From Rhizobium sp. FKL33 (GTDB lineage: Bacteria > Pseudomonadota > Alphaproteobacteria > Rhizobiales > Rhizobiaceae), in assembly GCF_005222915.1 (NCBI RefSeq), contig NZ_STFX01000052.1, positions 791 through 64,790 on the forward strand: a stretch of DNA of 64,000 nucleotides, read 5' to 3'. The position numbers were made by a program, and so were the translations under genes. This document shows positions 43,701-51,729 of the stretch, in pieces (the first letter of the stretch is position 1; each line of letters begins with the position of its first letter). The notes below the pieces were generated by a model. That model worked only from the letters and a program-made list of their open reading frames with translations, had not been told where the DNA came from and made no database searches.

Positions 43701-45632
43701 ATGGGGAATTTCAACAATCGCATTGGGACCGAACCGCATCTTTCCTGGAGCCCGACATTGTCCATCAAGAGCGCATTTTCCTACATGAAGAAGATTCTCA
43801 CGGTGAGCGAGAATGCCGCCATTGCGGACACCCACCGGTCGGTGATGTCCTATCTCCTGCTCGCCGGCATCGTCTATTTCCCCTACAAGACGCTCGACTC
43901 CATCCTTGCAGGGCTAACCCCGACGCGTTACCTGACGACGTCCTGCAGCCTCGTGACGAGCATCGTTTTTGGCGCGGCGTATCTTTGGCTGAAATCGCGC
44001 AAGACGGTCACTCTCGCCATCATGGAAAGATTGTGCCTCGCGCTGCAAGTGCTGCTTTATGTCGACGTAATCGTCTACATTCAGACCGACTTCAAAGAAT
44101 CGAAGCTTGTCTATCTCCTGCTCATCGCGATGGTGTTCGCGATCGGCAGCGCCACCGCGCGCCTGACGATCTTGAGCGTCGCGGCGCCGATCGCCACGCT
44201 TGGCGTCTATGTCTATGTCTGCGTGCCGGATGCGGATACCGAATATCTGCGACTGGCGGCGGCCACGGTGGCGGTGGTGATCGGGGCCTTCGGGGCCCTG
44301 CGCAGCGTCCTCATCGACCAGATCCGGGCCCGCAACCTTGCCCAGAATTATGCCGGCGAGCTGGAGAGGCAGGCCTTCATCGATCCTCTGACAGGAATCG
44401 AAAACCGGCGCGCGGTCTTTGACAATCTCGACCGGCTCACGCTTCAAGCGCAGCCGTTCTGGTTCGCCGTCCTCGATCTGGATGGTTTCAAGCTGGTGAA
44501 TGATCAGCACGGACATTCGGTCGGCGACGATCTCTTGTGCGCGGTCGCAGAAAGACTGCAGCAGATGTCCGACGGCGACCTGATGGTCGGGCGGATCGGC
44601 GGCGACGAATTCGCGCTGGTCTTCATGGGAGCCTGCACAGCAGAAATGGCGACCAATGCGGCCCGCAAGGTGATCAACGCAGTTTCCGAGCGCTATCGGC
44701 TGGAACCGGTCGACCTGAAGATCGGCGCGTCAATCGGGCTCGTCTCGTTTCCCGGCATGGCGGCCGAAGCCCGTCGCCTTTATGAAAACGCAGATTTCGC
44801 ACTCTACAAGGCCAAACAAAACGCCCGCGGTTGCGTCGTGATCTACAATGAGGCTGAGGCCGCAGAACAAAAGCAAAAAGAGACGCTCGAACAGGCCTTG
44901 CGTCTCGCGGATTTCGATCGGGAATTGCACCTGCTTTACCAGCCGCAGGTTTGCCTCGCCGACCGTAGGCCGGAGAGCTTCGAGGCTCTGGCGCGATGGA
45001 ACAGCCCTGCTCTCGGCCCCGTGCCGCCGGGCGTCTTTATCGGCGCAGCCGAGCGCACGGGACAGATCAAGGCGATAACATCCGTGGTGGTGGCCAAGGG
45101 TCTGGCCACGCTGGCCGCCTGGCCGGAGCGGATCGGCATGTCCTTCAATCTGTCCGCACAGGACGCAGGCGACATGAACTTTGTGGCCAGCCTTCTGGAA
45201 CTTGTGCGCCAATCGGGCGTCGCCCCAGAGCGCGTTGAGTTCGAAGTCACGGAAACGGCGATCCTCACAGACCAGGACGCCGCGCATCGAGCCTTGTCGA
45301 TTCTCGCCGAGGCCGGCTGCCGCATCGCGCTCGATGATTTCGGCTCAGGCTATTCGAGCCTTCAGCATCTGCGCGTCCTGCCGCTCGACAAGATCAAGCT
45401 GGATCGCACATTCGTTCAGGACGCAACGGAACCCGGCGCTGCGCGCGAAATCGTCGCCAGCGTGGTGGCGCTGTGCGAGAGGCTTCACCTGCGTTGCGTT
45501 CTCGAGGGCGTCGAAACCGAGACGGAGCTCGCCGCCCTCTCGGACATGAAGCTTGACATCATCCAGGGTTATCTTTTCGGTCGCCCGATGTCGGACACCG
45601 CCGCCGCCGAATTGATCGCCGCCTCGACTTGA
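43701..45632 (+). CDS. Membrane GGDEF-EAL bifunctional cyclic-di-GMP protein
   Basis: 643 aa. About five to six membrane helices (roughly residues 48-200) form the sensor part. GGDEF active site RIGGDEFALV at 299-308 is intact. EAL (ESFEALARWNS, about 425-435) is intact, with the metal-binding DDFGSGYSS at 545-553 and EGVET near 602-606. Both synthesis and hydrolysis of c-di-GMP are possible. Paralogue of the 49755 gene, with the iron operon between them. ATG 43701 start; ATG at residue 29 is an alternative. Confidence 0.92.
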   Translation: MGNFNNRIGTEPHLSWSPTLSIKSAFSYMKKILTVSENAAIADTHRSVMSYLLLAGIVYFPYKTLDSILAGLTPTRYLTTSCSLVTSIVFGAAYLWLKSRKTVTLAIMERLCLALQVLLYVDVIVYIQTDFKESKLVYLLLIAMVFAIGSATARLTILSVAAPIATLGVYVYVCVPDADTEYLRLAAATVAVVIGAFGALRSVLIDQIRARNLAQNYAGELERQAFIDPLTGIENRRAVFDNLDRLTLQAQPFWFAVLDLDGFKLVNDQHGHSVGDDLLCAVAERLQQMSDGDLMVGRIGGDEFALVFMGACTAEMATNAARKVINAVSERYRLEPVDLKIGASIGLVSFPGMAAEARRLYENADFALYKAKQNARGCVVIYNEAEAAEQKQKETLEQALRLADFDRELHLLYQPQVCLADRRPESFEALARWNSPALGPVPPGVFIGAAERTGQIKAITSVVVAKGLATLAAWPERIGMSFNLSAQDAGDMNFVASLLELVRQSGVAPERVEFEVTETAILTDQDAAHRALSILAEAGCRIALDDFGSGYSSLQHLRVLPLDKIKLDRTFVQDATEPGAAREIVASVVALCERLHLRCVLEGVETETELAALSDMKLDIIQGYLFGRPMSDTAAAELIAAST

Positions 45633-45636
45633 TCGG

Positions 45637-46440
45637 TCAGCGGCGCGCCGAAATGACATACCGGTGCTGCGCCGCTCTTTCGAGCCATTTCAACAGACCG
45701 AAATCAACCCTCTGCGCCCTATGGATTGCCCCGAGTTTTGCGTCGACGACGATGTCATGAAACCCCGCTTCCTGCAGCAGCGCCGCCACGTCCTCGGCGC
45801 GCGCGCCGCTTGAGAAATGCACCCGCGACAGGATGCTCCGATGCGTCGCAGCGAGGTCTGGCCCCGCTCCATGCTGAGGGGGCGTCTTGCCACTCAACCG
45901 GCCGATCCAGGCGGCCAAGCCGCCGAACAGCCGTGCAAGCGGCGTGGTGTTGACGAAATCGCCGTCGACGATCAGCAGCGTCCCGCCCGGCTTCAGCACC
46001 CGCCGCCATTCCCTGAAACAGGAGAGCGGATCGACCAGCGTCCAGACGAGATGGCGGTTGACGATAACGTCATAGGCCTCGTCAGGCTCCATCGTATTCT
46101 CGGCGTCGCCCATCAGAAAGCGGATCTTCCGTCCGCGCGACTTCGCCTTCGACCGCGCGCGCTCCAGCATCGGCTCCGCCCAATCCAGGCCGGTCACGTC
46201 GAAACCGAGTTCATCGAGGAGATGGCTGATCACCGCAGTCCCGCAGGCGAGGTCGAGCGCGCGCCGCCCCTGCCCTTCGCCGATATGCCGACGAAAAAGA
46301 GCGAGCCAGGCCAGTCGCTCGGCCTCCGAAAAAATCTCATGTCCCGGCTGCGTGTCGAAGGTCTCGGCCCTGGCCGACCAGTAAGCCTTGATCTCGTCTC
46401 TCAAATCATGATTGGCGCCGTCGTTGGCTCTGGCGGTCAT
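45637..46440 (-). CDS. SAM-dependent methyltransferase, class I
   Basis: 267 aa. Motif I ALDLACGTAVISHLLDELGF at about residue 62 binds SAM, followed by LDWAEPMLERARSK and the acidic FLMGDAENTMEP. The acceptor region (RLSGKTPPQHGAGPDLAATH) is divergent, so the substrate is unknown. ATG 46440 is preferred over 46446 because AAAGG is directly adjacent to the latter but 6 nt from the former. It is divergent from the iron-binding protein gene, and the TGA-N9-TCA box lies between, so iron control is possible. It ends 4 bp from the GGDEF-EAL gene (convergent). Confidence 0.88.
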   Translation of the reverse strand: MTARANDGANHDLRDEIKAYWSARAETFDTQPGHEIFSEAERLAWLALFRRHIGEGQGRRALDLACGTAVISHLLDELGFDVTGLDWAEPMLERARSKAKSRGRKIRFLMGDAENTMEPDEAYDVIVNRHLVWTLVDPLSCFREWRRVLKPGGTLLIVDGDFVNTTPLARLFGGLAAWIGRLSGKTPPQHGAGPDLAATHRSILSRVHFSSGARAEDVAALLQEAGFHDIVVDAKLGAIHRAQRVDFGLLKWLERAAQHRYVISARR

Positions 46441-46486
46441 GGCCATCCTTTCATCCCAGTCTGGAATCGTTCGAAAAGATAATAGT

Positions 46487-46501
46487 TGACTACATTAATC
46501 A
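46487..46501. promoter_or_regulatory. Candidate RirA iron-responsive operator
   Basis: TGA-CTACATTAA-TCA matches the TGA-N9-TCA pattern described for RirA boxes of rhizobia. It lies 46 bp before the iron-transport gene and about 47 bp before the methyltransferase gene, in an AT-rich control region. A match of 6 fixed bases alone is weak, but the position before an iron uptake operon supports it. Confidence 0.65.
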
Positions 46502-46546
46502 TGAATTATAAGTCGCAGTTAACCCAACCAATCGGGACAAGTAAAG

Positions 46547-47686
46547 ATGTTTATTTTCAATAAGGTGGCTGTCGCCGCCTCGATCGCCTGCACCCTTCTG
46601 TCAGGCTCCGCCCTGGCTGGCGAACTCGTGACCGTCAAGGATATCACCGGCCGCGAGGTCAAGGTCAGCGTGCCGGTCGAGCGCGTCATTCTCGGCGAAG
46701 GACGCCAGATCTATTTCACCGCGGCTCTCGACACCGAGGCGCCGTTCAAGCGCGTCGTCGGTTGGCGCGACGATTTCAAGAAGGCCGATCTCGACGGCTA
46801 TAACGCCTATCTCGATAAATTCCCCGAAATGGACAAGATCCCGACCTTCGGTGGCATGAAGGACGGCACGTTCGACATCGAGCAGGCGGTGACGCTGAAG
46901 CCCGACGTCATCATCATGAATATCGACGCCAAGTCGGCGACCGAGGAAAGCGGCTATATCGAAAAGCTCGACAAGCTCGGCATTCCGCTCGTCTATGTCG
47001 ATTTCCGCGAAAAGGCGATGGAAAACACCGATCCTTCCATGCGGCTGATCGGCAAACTCTATGGCAAGGAAGAGCGCGCCGAGGAATTCGTGAAGTTCCA
47101 TGACGAGCAGCTGAAGCTGGTCACCGACCGGCTCGCCGCCGCCAAGGATCTCAAGAAGCCGCTGACCTTCATCGAACGCGCCGGCGGCTATAGCGACGAT
47201 TGCTGCATGTCCTTCGGCTCGGAGAATTTCGGCAAGATGGTGGAGCTCGCCGGCGGCGTGAACATGGCCAAGGACATCATTCCCGGCACCTTCGGCACCG
47301 TGAACCCTGAACAGATCACCGCCTCTAATCCGGACCAGATCATCGTGACCGGCGCCAATTGGGAGCTTTACGTTCCCGGCGGCGCATGGATCGGCGTCGG
47401 TCCCGGCGCGGACAAGGCCGTCGCCGCCAAGAAGCTCGCCGCGCTGATGCAGCGCCCGGCCTTCACGGATGTGAAGGCGGTCAAGGACGGCAATGTCCAC
47501 GCCATCTGGCACCAGTTCTACAACAATCCCTACCAGTTCGTGGCCGTTCAGCAGATCGCCAAGTGGCTGCATCCGGATCTGTTCAAGGACGTCGATCCGG
47601 AAGCGACTTTCGCCGAACTGCACAAGCGCTTCCTGCCGGTGGAGTACCGCAGCGGCTACTTCGTCTCCCTGAATTCGGGTCATTGA
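46547..47686 (+). CDS. Iron-siderophore ABC transporter, substrate-binding protein
   Basis: 379 aa periplasmic binding protein (FecB/FhuD-like, helical-backbone class). Signal peptide KVAVAASIACTLLSGSALA, cleaved at ALA-G (no lipobox). DITGREVKVSVPVERVI begins the mature lobe, then GGMKDGTFDIEQAVTLKPDV and a central rigid helix, and VNPEQITASNPDQIIVTG in the C-lobe. It delivers a ferric chelate to the FecCD-type permease. First gene of a three-gene operon; the candidate iron box lies upstream. Siderophore identity unknown. Confidence 0.9.
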   Translation: MFIFNKVAVAASIACTLLSGSALAGELVTVKDITGREVKVSVPVERVILGEGRQIYFTAALDTEAPFKRVVGWRDDFKKADLDGYNAYLDKFPEMDKIPTFGGMKDGTFDIEQAVTLKPDVIIMNIDAKSATEESGYIEKLDKLGIPLVYVDFREKAMENTDPSMRLIGKLYGKEERAEEFVKFHDEQLKLVTDRLAAAKDLKKPLTFIERAGGYSDDCCMSFGSENFGKMVELAGGVNMAKDIIPGTFGTVNPEQITASNPDQIIVTGANWELYVPGGAWIGVGPGADKAVAAKKLAALMQRPAFTDVKAVKDGNVHAIWHQFYNNPYQFVAVQQIAKWLHPDLFKDVDPEATFAELHKRFLPVEYRSGYFVSLNSGH

Positions 47687-47692
47687 TGCCCG

Positions 47693-47714
47693 AGCCGGCG
47701 CGCAAGCGCCGGCT
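47693..47714 (+). promoter_or_regulatory. Intercistronic hairpin
   Basis: AGCCGGCGC-GCAA-GCGCCGGCT forms a 9-bp stem with a GNRA tetraloop, followed by TTTT. It lies between the binding-protein and permease genes. It may act as a partial terminator or mRNA stabiliser giving more binding protein than permease. Confidence 0.7.
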
Positions 47715-47738
47715 TTTCCTTTCGAAAGGCGGTCGCGC

Positions 47739-48806
47739 ATGGCGGCAATTCCTCAGGACGACGGTCTGGTCGAGGGCGCGGTGAAATACCGCGCCCTCGC
47801 CGCGCGTCGGATCTTCATTCTCGTCGGTCTCGTCGCCGCGCTCGTCTTCACCATTGCCCTCGACATGGGTCTCGGCCCGGCGCGCTACTCGCTCAGCGAA
47901 GTCCTCTCGGCAATCTTCACGCCGTCCGAGGTCGCCAATCAGCTGCGCGTGGTGATCTGGGACATCCGCATGCCGATCGCGCTGATGGCGGTCACGGTCG
48001 GCGCTTGTCTGTCGCTGGCCGGCGCGCAGATGCAGACCATTCTCGCCAACCCGCTCGCCAGCCCCTTCACGCTCGGCATTTCCGCCGCCGCCGGCTTCGG
48101 CGCGGCGCTCGGCCTGGTCGGGGGCGTGGCGATCTATCCGGCCGCCGTGCAATATATGGTGCCGATCAACGCATTCCTGATGGCGATGCTCGCGTCGCTG
48201 TTCATCTATGGCATGTCGACGCTGCGCGGCGTGACGGTGGAAACCATCGTGCTGCTCGGCATCGCGCTGGTCTTCACCTTCAACGCGCTTCTGTCGCTGC
48301 TGGAATATCTCGCTTCCGAACAGGCGTTGGCCGCCGTGGTGTTCTGGACGATGGGCAGTCTGACCAAGGCCACCTGGTCCAAGGTCGGCGTGACGGCGCT
48401 CGCCCTCCTCCTGTGCACGCCGCTCTTCGCCCGCCGCGCCTGGGCGCTGACCGCGCTCCGGCTCGGTGACGACAAGGCCGCGAGCCTCGGCGTCCGTGTA
48501 AAGGCGCTCCGGCTCGAAACCATGATGCTGGTCAGCCTGCTCGCCGCCATTCCCGTCTCCTTCGTCGGCACGATCGGCTTCGTCGGTCTCGTCGGCCCGC
48601 ATATCGCCCGCATGCTGGTGGGCGAAGACCAGCGCTTCTTCCTGCCCGGCTCCATCCTGAGCGGCGCTCTGTTGCTGTCGGCGACGTCAGTCGTCTCCAA
48701 GATGATCATTCCGGGCGCCGTGCTGCCGATCGGCGTCATCACCGCGCTGGTGGGCGTGCCCTTCTTCTTCTCGCTGATCTTCACCAACAGGAGGCGCGCA
48801 TGGTGA
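47739..48806 (+). CDS. Iron-siderophore ABC transporter, permease (FecCD family)
   Basis: 355 aa with about ten membrane helices. GACLSLAGAQMQTILANPLA contains the family's first conserved loop (GxxxQxxxxNPLA), followed by SPFTLGISAAAGFGAALG. The cytoplasmic coupling region reads FVGTIGFVGLVGPHIARMLV. It pairs with the ATPase, which overlaps its end by 7 bp. One permease is expected to form a homodimer because only one gene is present. Confidence 0.93.
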   Translation: MAAIPQDDGLVEGAVKYRALAARRIFILVGLVAALVFTIALDMGLGPARYSLSEVLSAIFTPSEVANQLRVVIWDIRMPIALMAVTVGACLSLAGAQMQTILANPLASPFTLGISAAAGFGAALGLVGGVAIYPAAVQYMVPINAFLMAMLASLFIYGMSTLRGVTVETIVLLGIALVFTFNALLSLLEYLASEQALAAVVFWTMGSLTKATWSKVGVTALALLLCTPLFARRAWALTALRLGDDKAASLGVRVKALRLETMMLVSLLAAIPVSFVGTIGFVGLVGPHIARMLVGEDQRFFLPGSILSGALLLSATSVVSKMIIPGAVLPIGVITALVGVPFFFSLIFTNRRRAW

Positions 48807-49561
48807 GCCTGAAACTGGACGGTCTCGGCGCCCGCTACGGCCGCACGGAGATCTTCGCCGAGATCACCACCGACTGGCTGAAGGGCGGCGAACTCACCGC
48901 GTTGATCGGCCCCAACGCCGCCGGAAAGTCCACGCTCTTCAAGCGGATCGCGGGCCTCATGTCCGGTCCCGGCGTCGTGGCCATCGAAGATGTGCGCGAA
49001 GGCCGCCTGCCGGTCTGCTACATGCCGCAGGACACCGGCGCCAACGCCGTGCTGACCGTCTACGAATCCGTGCTGCTCGCCGCCAAGCAGGGTTCTGGCT
49101 GGCGCGTGGCCGAAAGCGATCTCGCGGCCATCGACCGCATCCTCGGCGCGCTCAAGATCACCGATCTCGGCTTCCGCGATCTCGGCGCGCTTTCGGGCGG
49201 CCAGCGGCAGTTGGTGGCCATCGCGCAGGCGCTGGTGAGGCGACCGGAAACACTGCTCATGGACGAGCCGACATCCGCGCTCGATCTTCACAGGCAGATC
49301 GAGGTGCTCGACTTCATGCGCGGGCTCGCCGCCGATCAGGGCATGGCCGTGCTGATCGCCCTGCACGATCTCAACCATGCGCTCCGCTACTGCGCCCAGA
49401 CCATGGTGATTTCAGGCGGACAGCTGATCGCCAGCGGCCCCAGCCGCAAGGTGATCACGCCGGAGATGCTGCGCGACGTCTATCGCGTCGAAGCCCGCAT
49501 CGAGCATTGCAGCCAGGGAATGCCGCTCGTGATCGTCGACCGGGCGCTCAATGCCGCCTGA
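48800..49561 (+). CDS. Iron-siderophore ABC transporter, ATPase (FecE-like)
   Basis: 253 aa. Walker A IGPNAAGKSTLFKRIAGL (about residues 36-53), Q-loop CYMPQDTGAN, signature ALSGGQRQLVAIAQALVRRP at about 130, Walker B LLMDEPTSALDLHRQIEVLD and switch His in IALHDLNHA are all present. It overlaps the permease by 7 bp. The last gene of the operon; ends 194 bp before the GGDEF-EAL gene. Confidence 0.93.
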   Translation: MVSLKLDGLGARYGRTEIFAEITTDWLKGGELTALIGPNAAGKSTLFKRIAGLMSGPGVVAIEDVREGRLPVCYMPQDTGANAVLTVYESVLLAAKQGSGWRVAESDLAAIDRILGALKITDLGFRDLGALSGGQRQLVAIAQALVRRPETLLMDEPTSALDLHRQIEVLDFMRGLAADQGMAVLIALHDLNHALRYCAQTMVISGGQLIASGPSRKVITPEMLRDVYRVEARIEHCSQGMPLVIVDRALNAA

Positions 49562-49754
49562 GGCGCATCCTTCGCGCATTTTACGCTTGCATGAATAAAA
49601 CGCCGCAGGAATTCTGATTTTTTGGGGCATAATCTATACTGAAAATAAAAACTGCCGTTCTACAGTCGCGCTCGTAGATAAGGGGACGATCGGGCGCGAT
49701 GGGGCACGGAGCAATCAGGCAGCGAACGGCGATGCCGGCGGACAGGCGGCGCCA

Positions 49755-51614
49755 ATGAAAGCGTTGCGCATTTTTAGAGGCAAGCACGCTTGGACCGACA
49801 TCGAGCGATCGCAAGCGCTCGCGGACGCCTATCGGCCAATTCTCCGGGGTTTCCTGCTGCCCGGCTGCGCCTATTACATCTTCGTGACCTACGCCCATTG
49901 GGGCGATGAGAGCGGGATTGCGCTGGCGATCCTCGCCGGCATCAGCGCGCTCACCGCGCTGGCCTATGGCTGGATGCGCCAAAAGCCCTTGAACAGATCG
50001 ATCGTGACGCTCGGGCGGCTGGAACTGTGCGGACTGGCCACAAATCTGCTGATGTTTTCGAACGTCTTCGCCTATATGCTTTTGCATTTCGAAGCGCCGA
50101 AACTCATCTATTTCGTCTTGATGGCGGTGGTGTTTTCGACCTCGGGCGTGACGCTCCGGCTGACCATCGGCAGCATTCTAGTGTCGATCGGCGCCATGTT
50201 CTGGTTTTCCCGGCACGCGTCGCCCGAACTGCAGCACCAATTCGCTTTCATCGGCGTCGCCACCAGTTTCGCAGCCTTCGGCATGGCGTCGCTTCTGCGC
50301 CGGGCCATGGTGCGGCAGGTGGAAGCCCGCCTCCTCGCCGCGCGCCTCGCCGCCACCGATCCCCTGACGCTGTTGCCCAACCGCCGCTCCGTCTTCGATA
50401 GGCTTGAGAACCTGGTGTCGATGCGCAAGCCGTTCCGGCTCGGCATTGTCGACCTCGACGGCTTCAAGGCGATCAACGACATTTACGGCCATATCGTCGG
50501 CGACCAGTTGCTCGTCAGCGTCGCCGACCGGTTGCGCAGCATCGCCAAGACAGGTGTGTTCATCGGCCGGATCGGCGGCGACGAATTCGCGCTGATCATC
50601 GAGGACGAGATGAGCGCCGAGGAGACCCAGGCGTTCGGCGACGGCCTGATCGCGGCGATCACCGAACCCTACGCCATCCATTTCCTGCGTCTTTCGGTCG
50701 GCGCCTCCGCCGGCTTCAGCCATTTCCCCGAAACCGGCGCCACCTGCGCCGAACTGTATGAAAAAGCCGACTTCGCGCTCTACAAGGCCAAGAAGAACAG
50801 CCGCGGCCGCTCGGTCCTGTTCGACATCGGCGAGAATGTGGAGTTGCAGCAGAACAATGCGCTCGAACGCGCTTTGCGCGAGGCCGACCTCGAAAGCGAA
50901 CTCTATCTGGTCTTCCAGCCGCAGATGCACCTGGCGGCCAAGGAAATCAGGAGCTTCGAGGCTCTCGCGCGCTGGAACAGCGCGGTTCTAGGGCCGGTGC
51001 GCCCCGATCTCTTCATCTGCGCCGCCGAACGCGCCGGATTGATCCACAAGGTCACCGATATCCTCTTCAGCAAGATGCTGGAGACGCTCGCCCGCTGGCC
51101 GACAAGCCTGTCGATGTCCTTCAACCTCTCCGCTCAGGACGTGTCCGACACCGCTTTCACCCAGGCGCTGATCGAGCGCATTCAGGCCTCCGGGATTGCA
51201 CCCGAGCGGGTGGAATTCGAGATCACCGAAACCGCGGTGATGACCGATCTGCCCGCCGCCCGCGAATCCCTGCGCCTGATCGCCGGCGCCGGTTGCCGCA
51301 TCGCGCTCGACGATTTCGGTTCCGGCTATTCGAGCTTCGCCTATCTCGACCAGTTGCCGCTGAACAAGGTCAAGATCGACAAGAGCTTCGTCCGCAAGGT
51401 GGCGGACAGCCCCTCTTCCCGCCAGATCGTCGCTGCCATCATCACGCTCTGCCGCAATCTCGATCTGCGCTGCGTGCTCGAAGGCGTGGAGACCGAGCAG
51501 GAGATGGACATTCTCTCCCCGCTCATGCCGGATATCATCCAGGGCTATCTCTTCGGCCGCCCCATGAGCGAGGCCGACGCCATGAGCGTGGCGGCGACCA
51601 CCCGCGCCGCCTGA
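49755..51614 (+). CDS. Membrane GGDEF-EAL bifunctional cyclic-di-GMP protein
   Basis: 619 aa. Helices fall roughly between residues 30 and 185, then GGDEF (RIGGDEFALI, GGDEF at 274-278, intact) and EAL (FEALARWNS, EAL at 402-404, intact, with DDFGSGYSSFAYLDQLPLN later). The domain order and most motifs match the 43701 gene closely, indicating paralogy. The upstream iron operon reads in the same direction (194 bp gap), so co-regulation by iron is possible but not shown. Confidence 0.92.
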   Translation: MKALRIFRGKHAWTDIERSQALADAYRPILRGFLLPGCAYYIFVTYAHWGDESGIALAILAGISALTALAYGWMRQKPLNRSIVTLGRLELCGLATNLLMFSNVFAYMLLHFEAPKLIYFVLMAVVFSTSGVTLRLTIGSILVSIGAMFWFSRHASPELQHQFAFIGVATSFAAFGMASLLRRAMVRQVEARLLAARLAATDPLTLLPNRRSVFDRLENLVSMRKPFRLGIVDLDGFKAINDIYGHIVGDQLLVSVADRLRSIAKTGVFIGRIGGDEFALIIEDEMSAEETQAFGDGLIAAITEPYAIHFLRLSVGASAGFSHFPETGATCAELYEKADFALYKAKKNSRGRSVLFDIGENVELQQNNALERALREADLESELYLVFQPQMHLAAKEIRSFEALARWNSAVLGPVRPDLFICAAERAGLIHKVTDILFSKMLETLARWPTSLSMSFNLSAQDVSDTAFTQALIERIQASGIAPERVEFEITETAVMTDLPAARESLRLIAGAGCRIALDDFGSGYSSFAYLDQLPLNKVKIDKSFVRKVADSPSSRQIVAAIITLCRNLDLRCVLEGVETEQEMDILSPLMPDIIQGYLFGRPMSEADAMSVAATTRAA

Positions 51615-51729
51615 CGGCTTCGAGACATGCTGCAAGCGCCCCTGTGCCGAAACAGGGCGCCTGTGTCTAAACAGGAAATTAACTCCGGGGCCTTAGTTTT
51701 GACCGCTAAAGCCTTATTGGAGAATTCAT

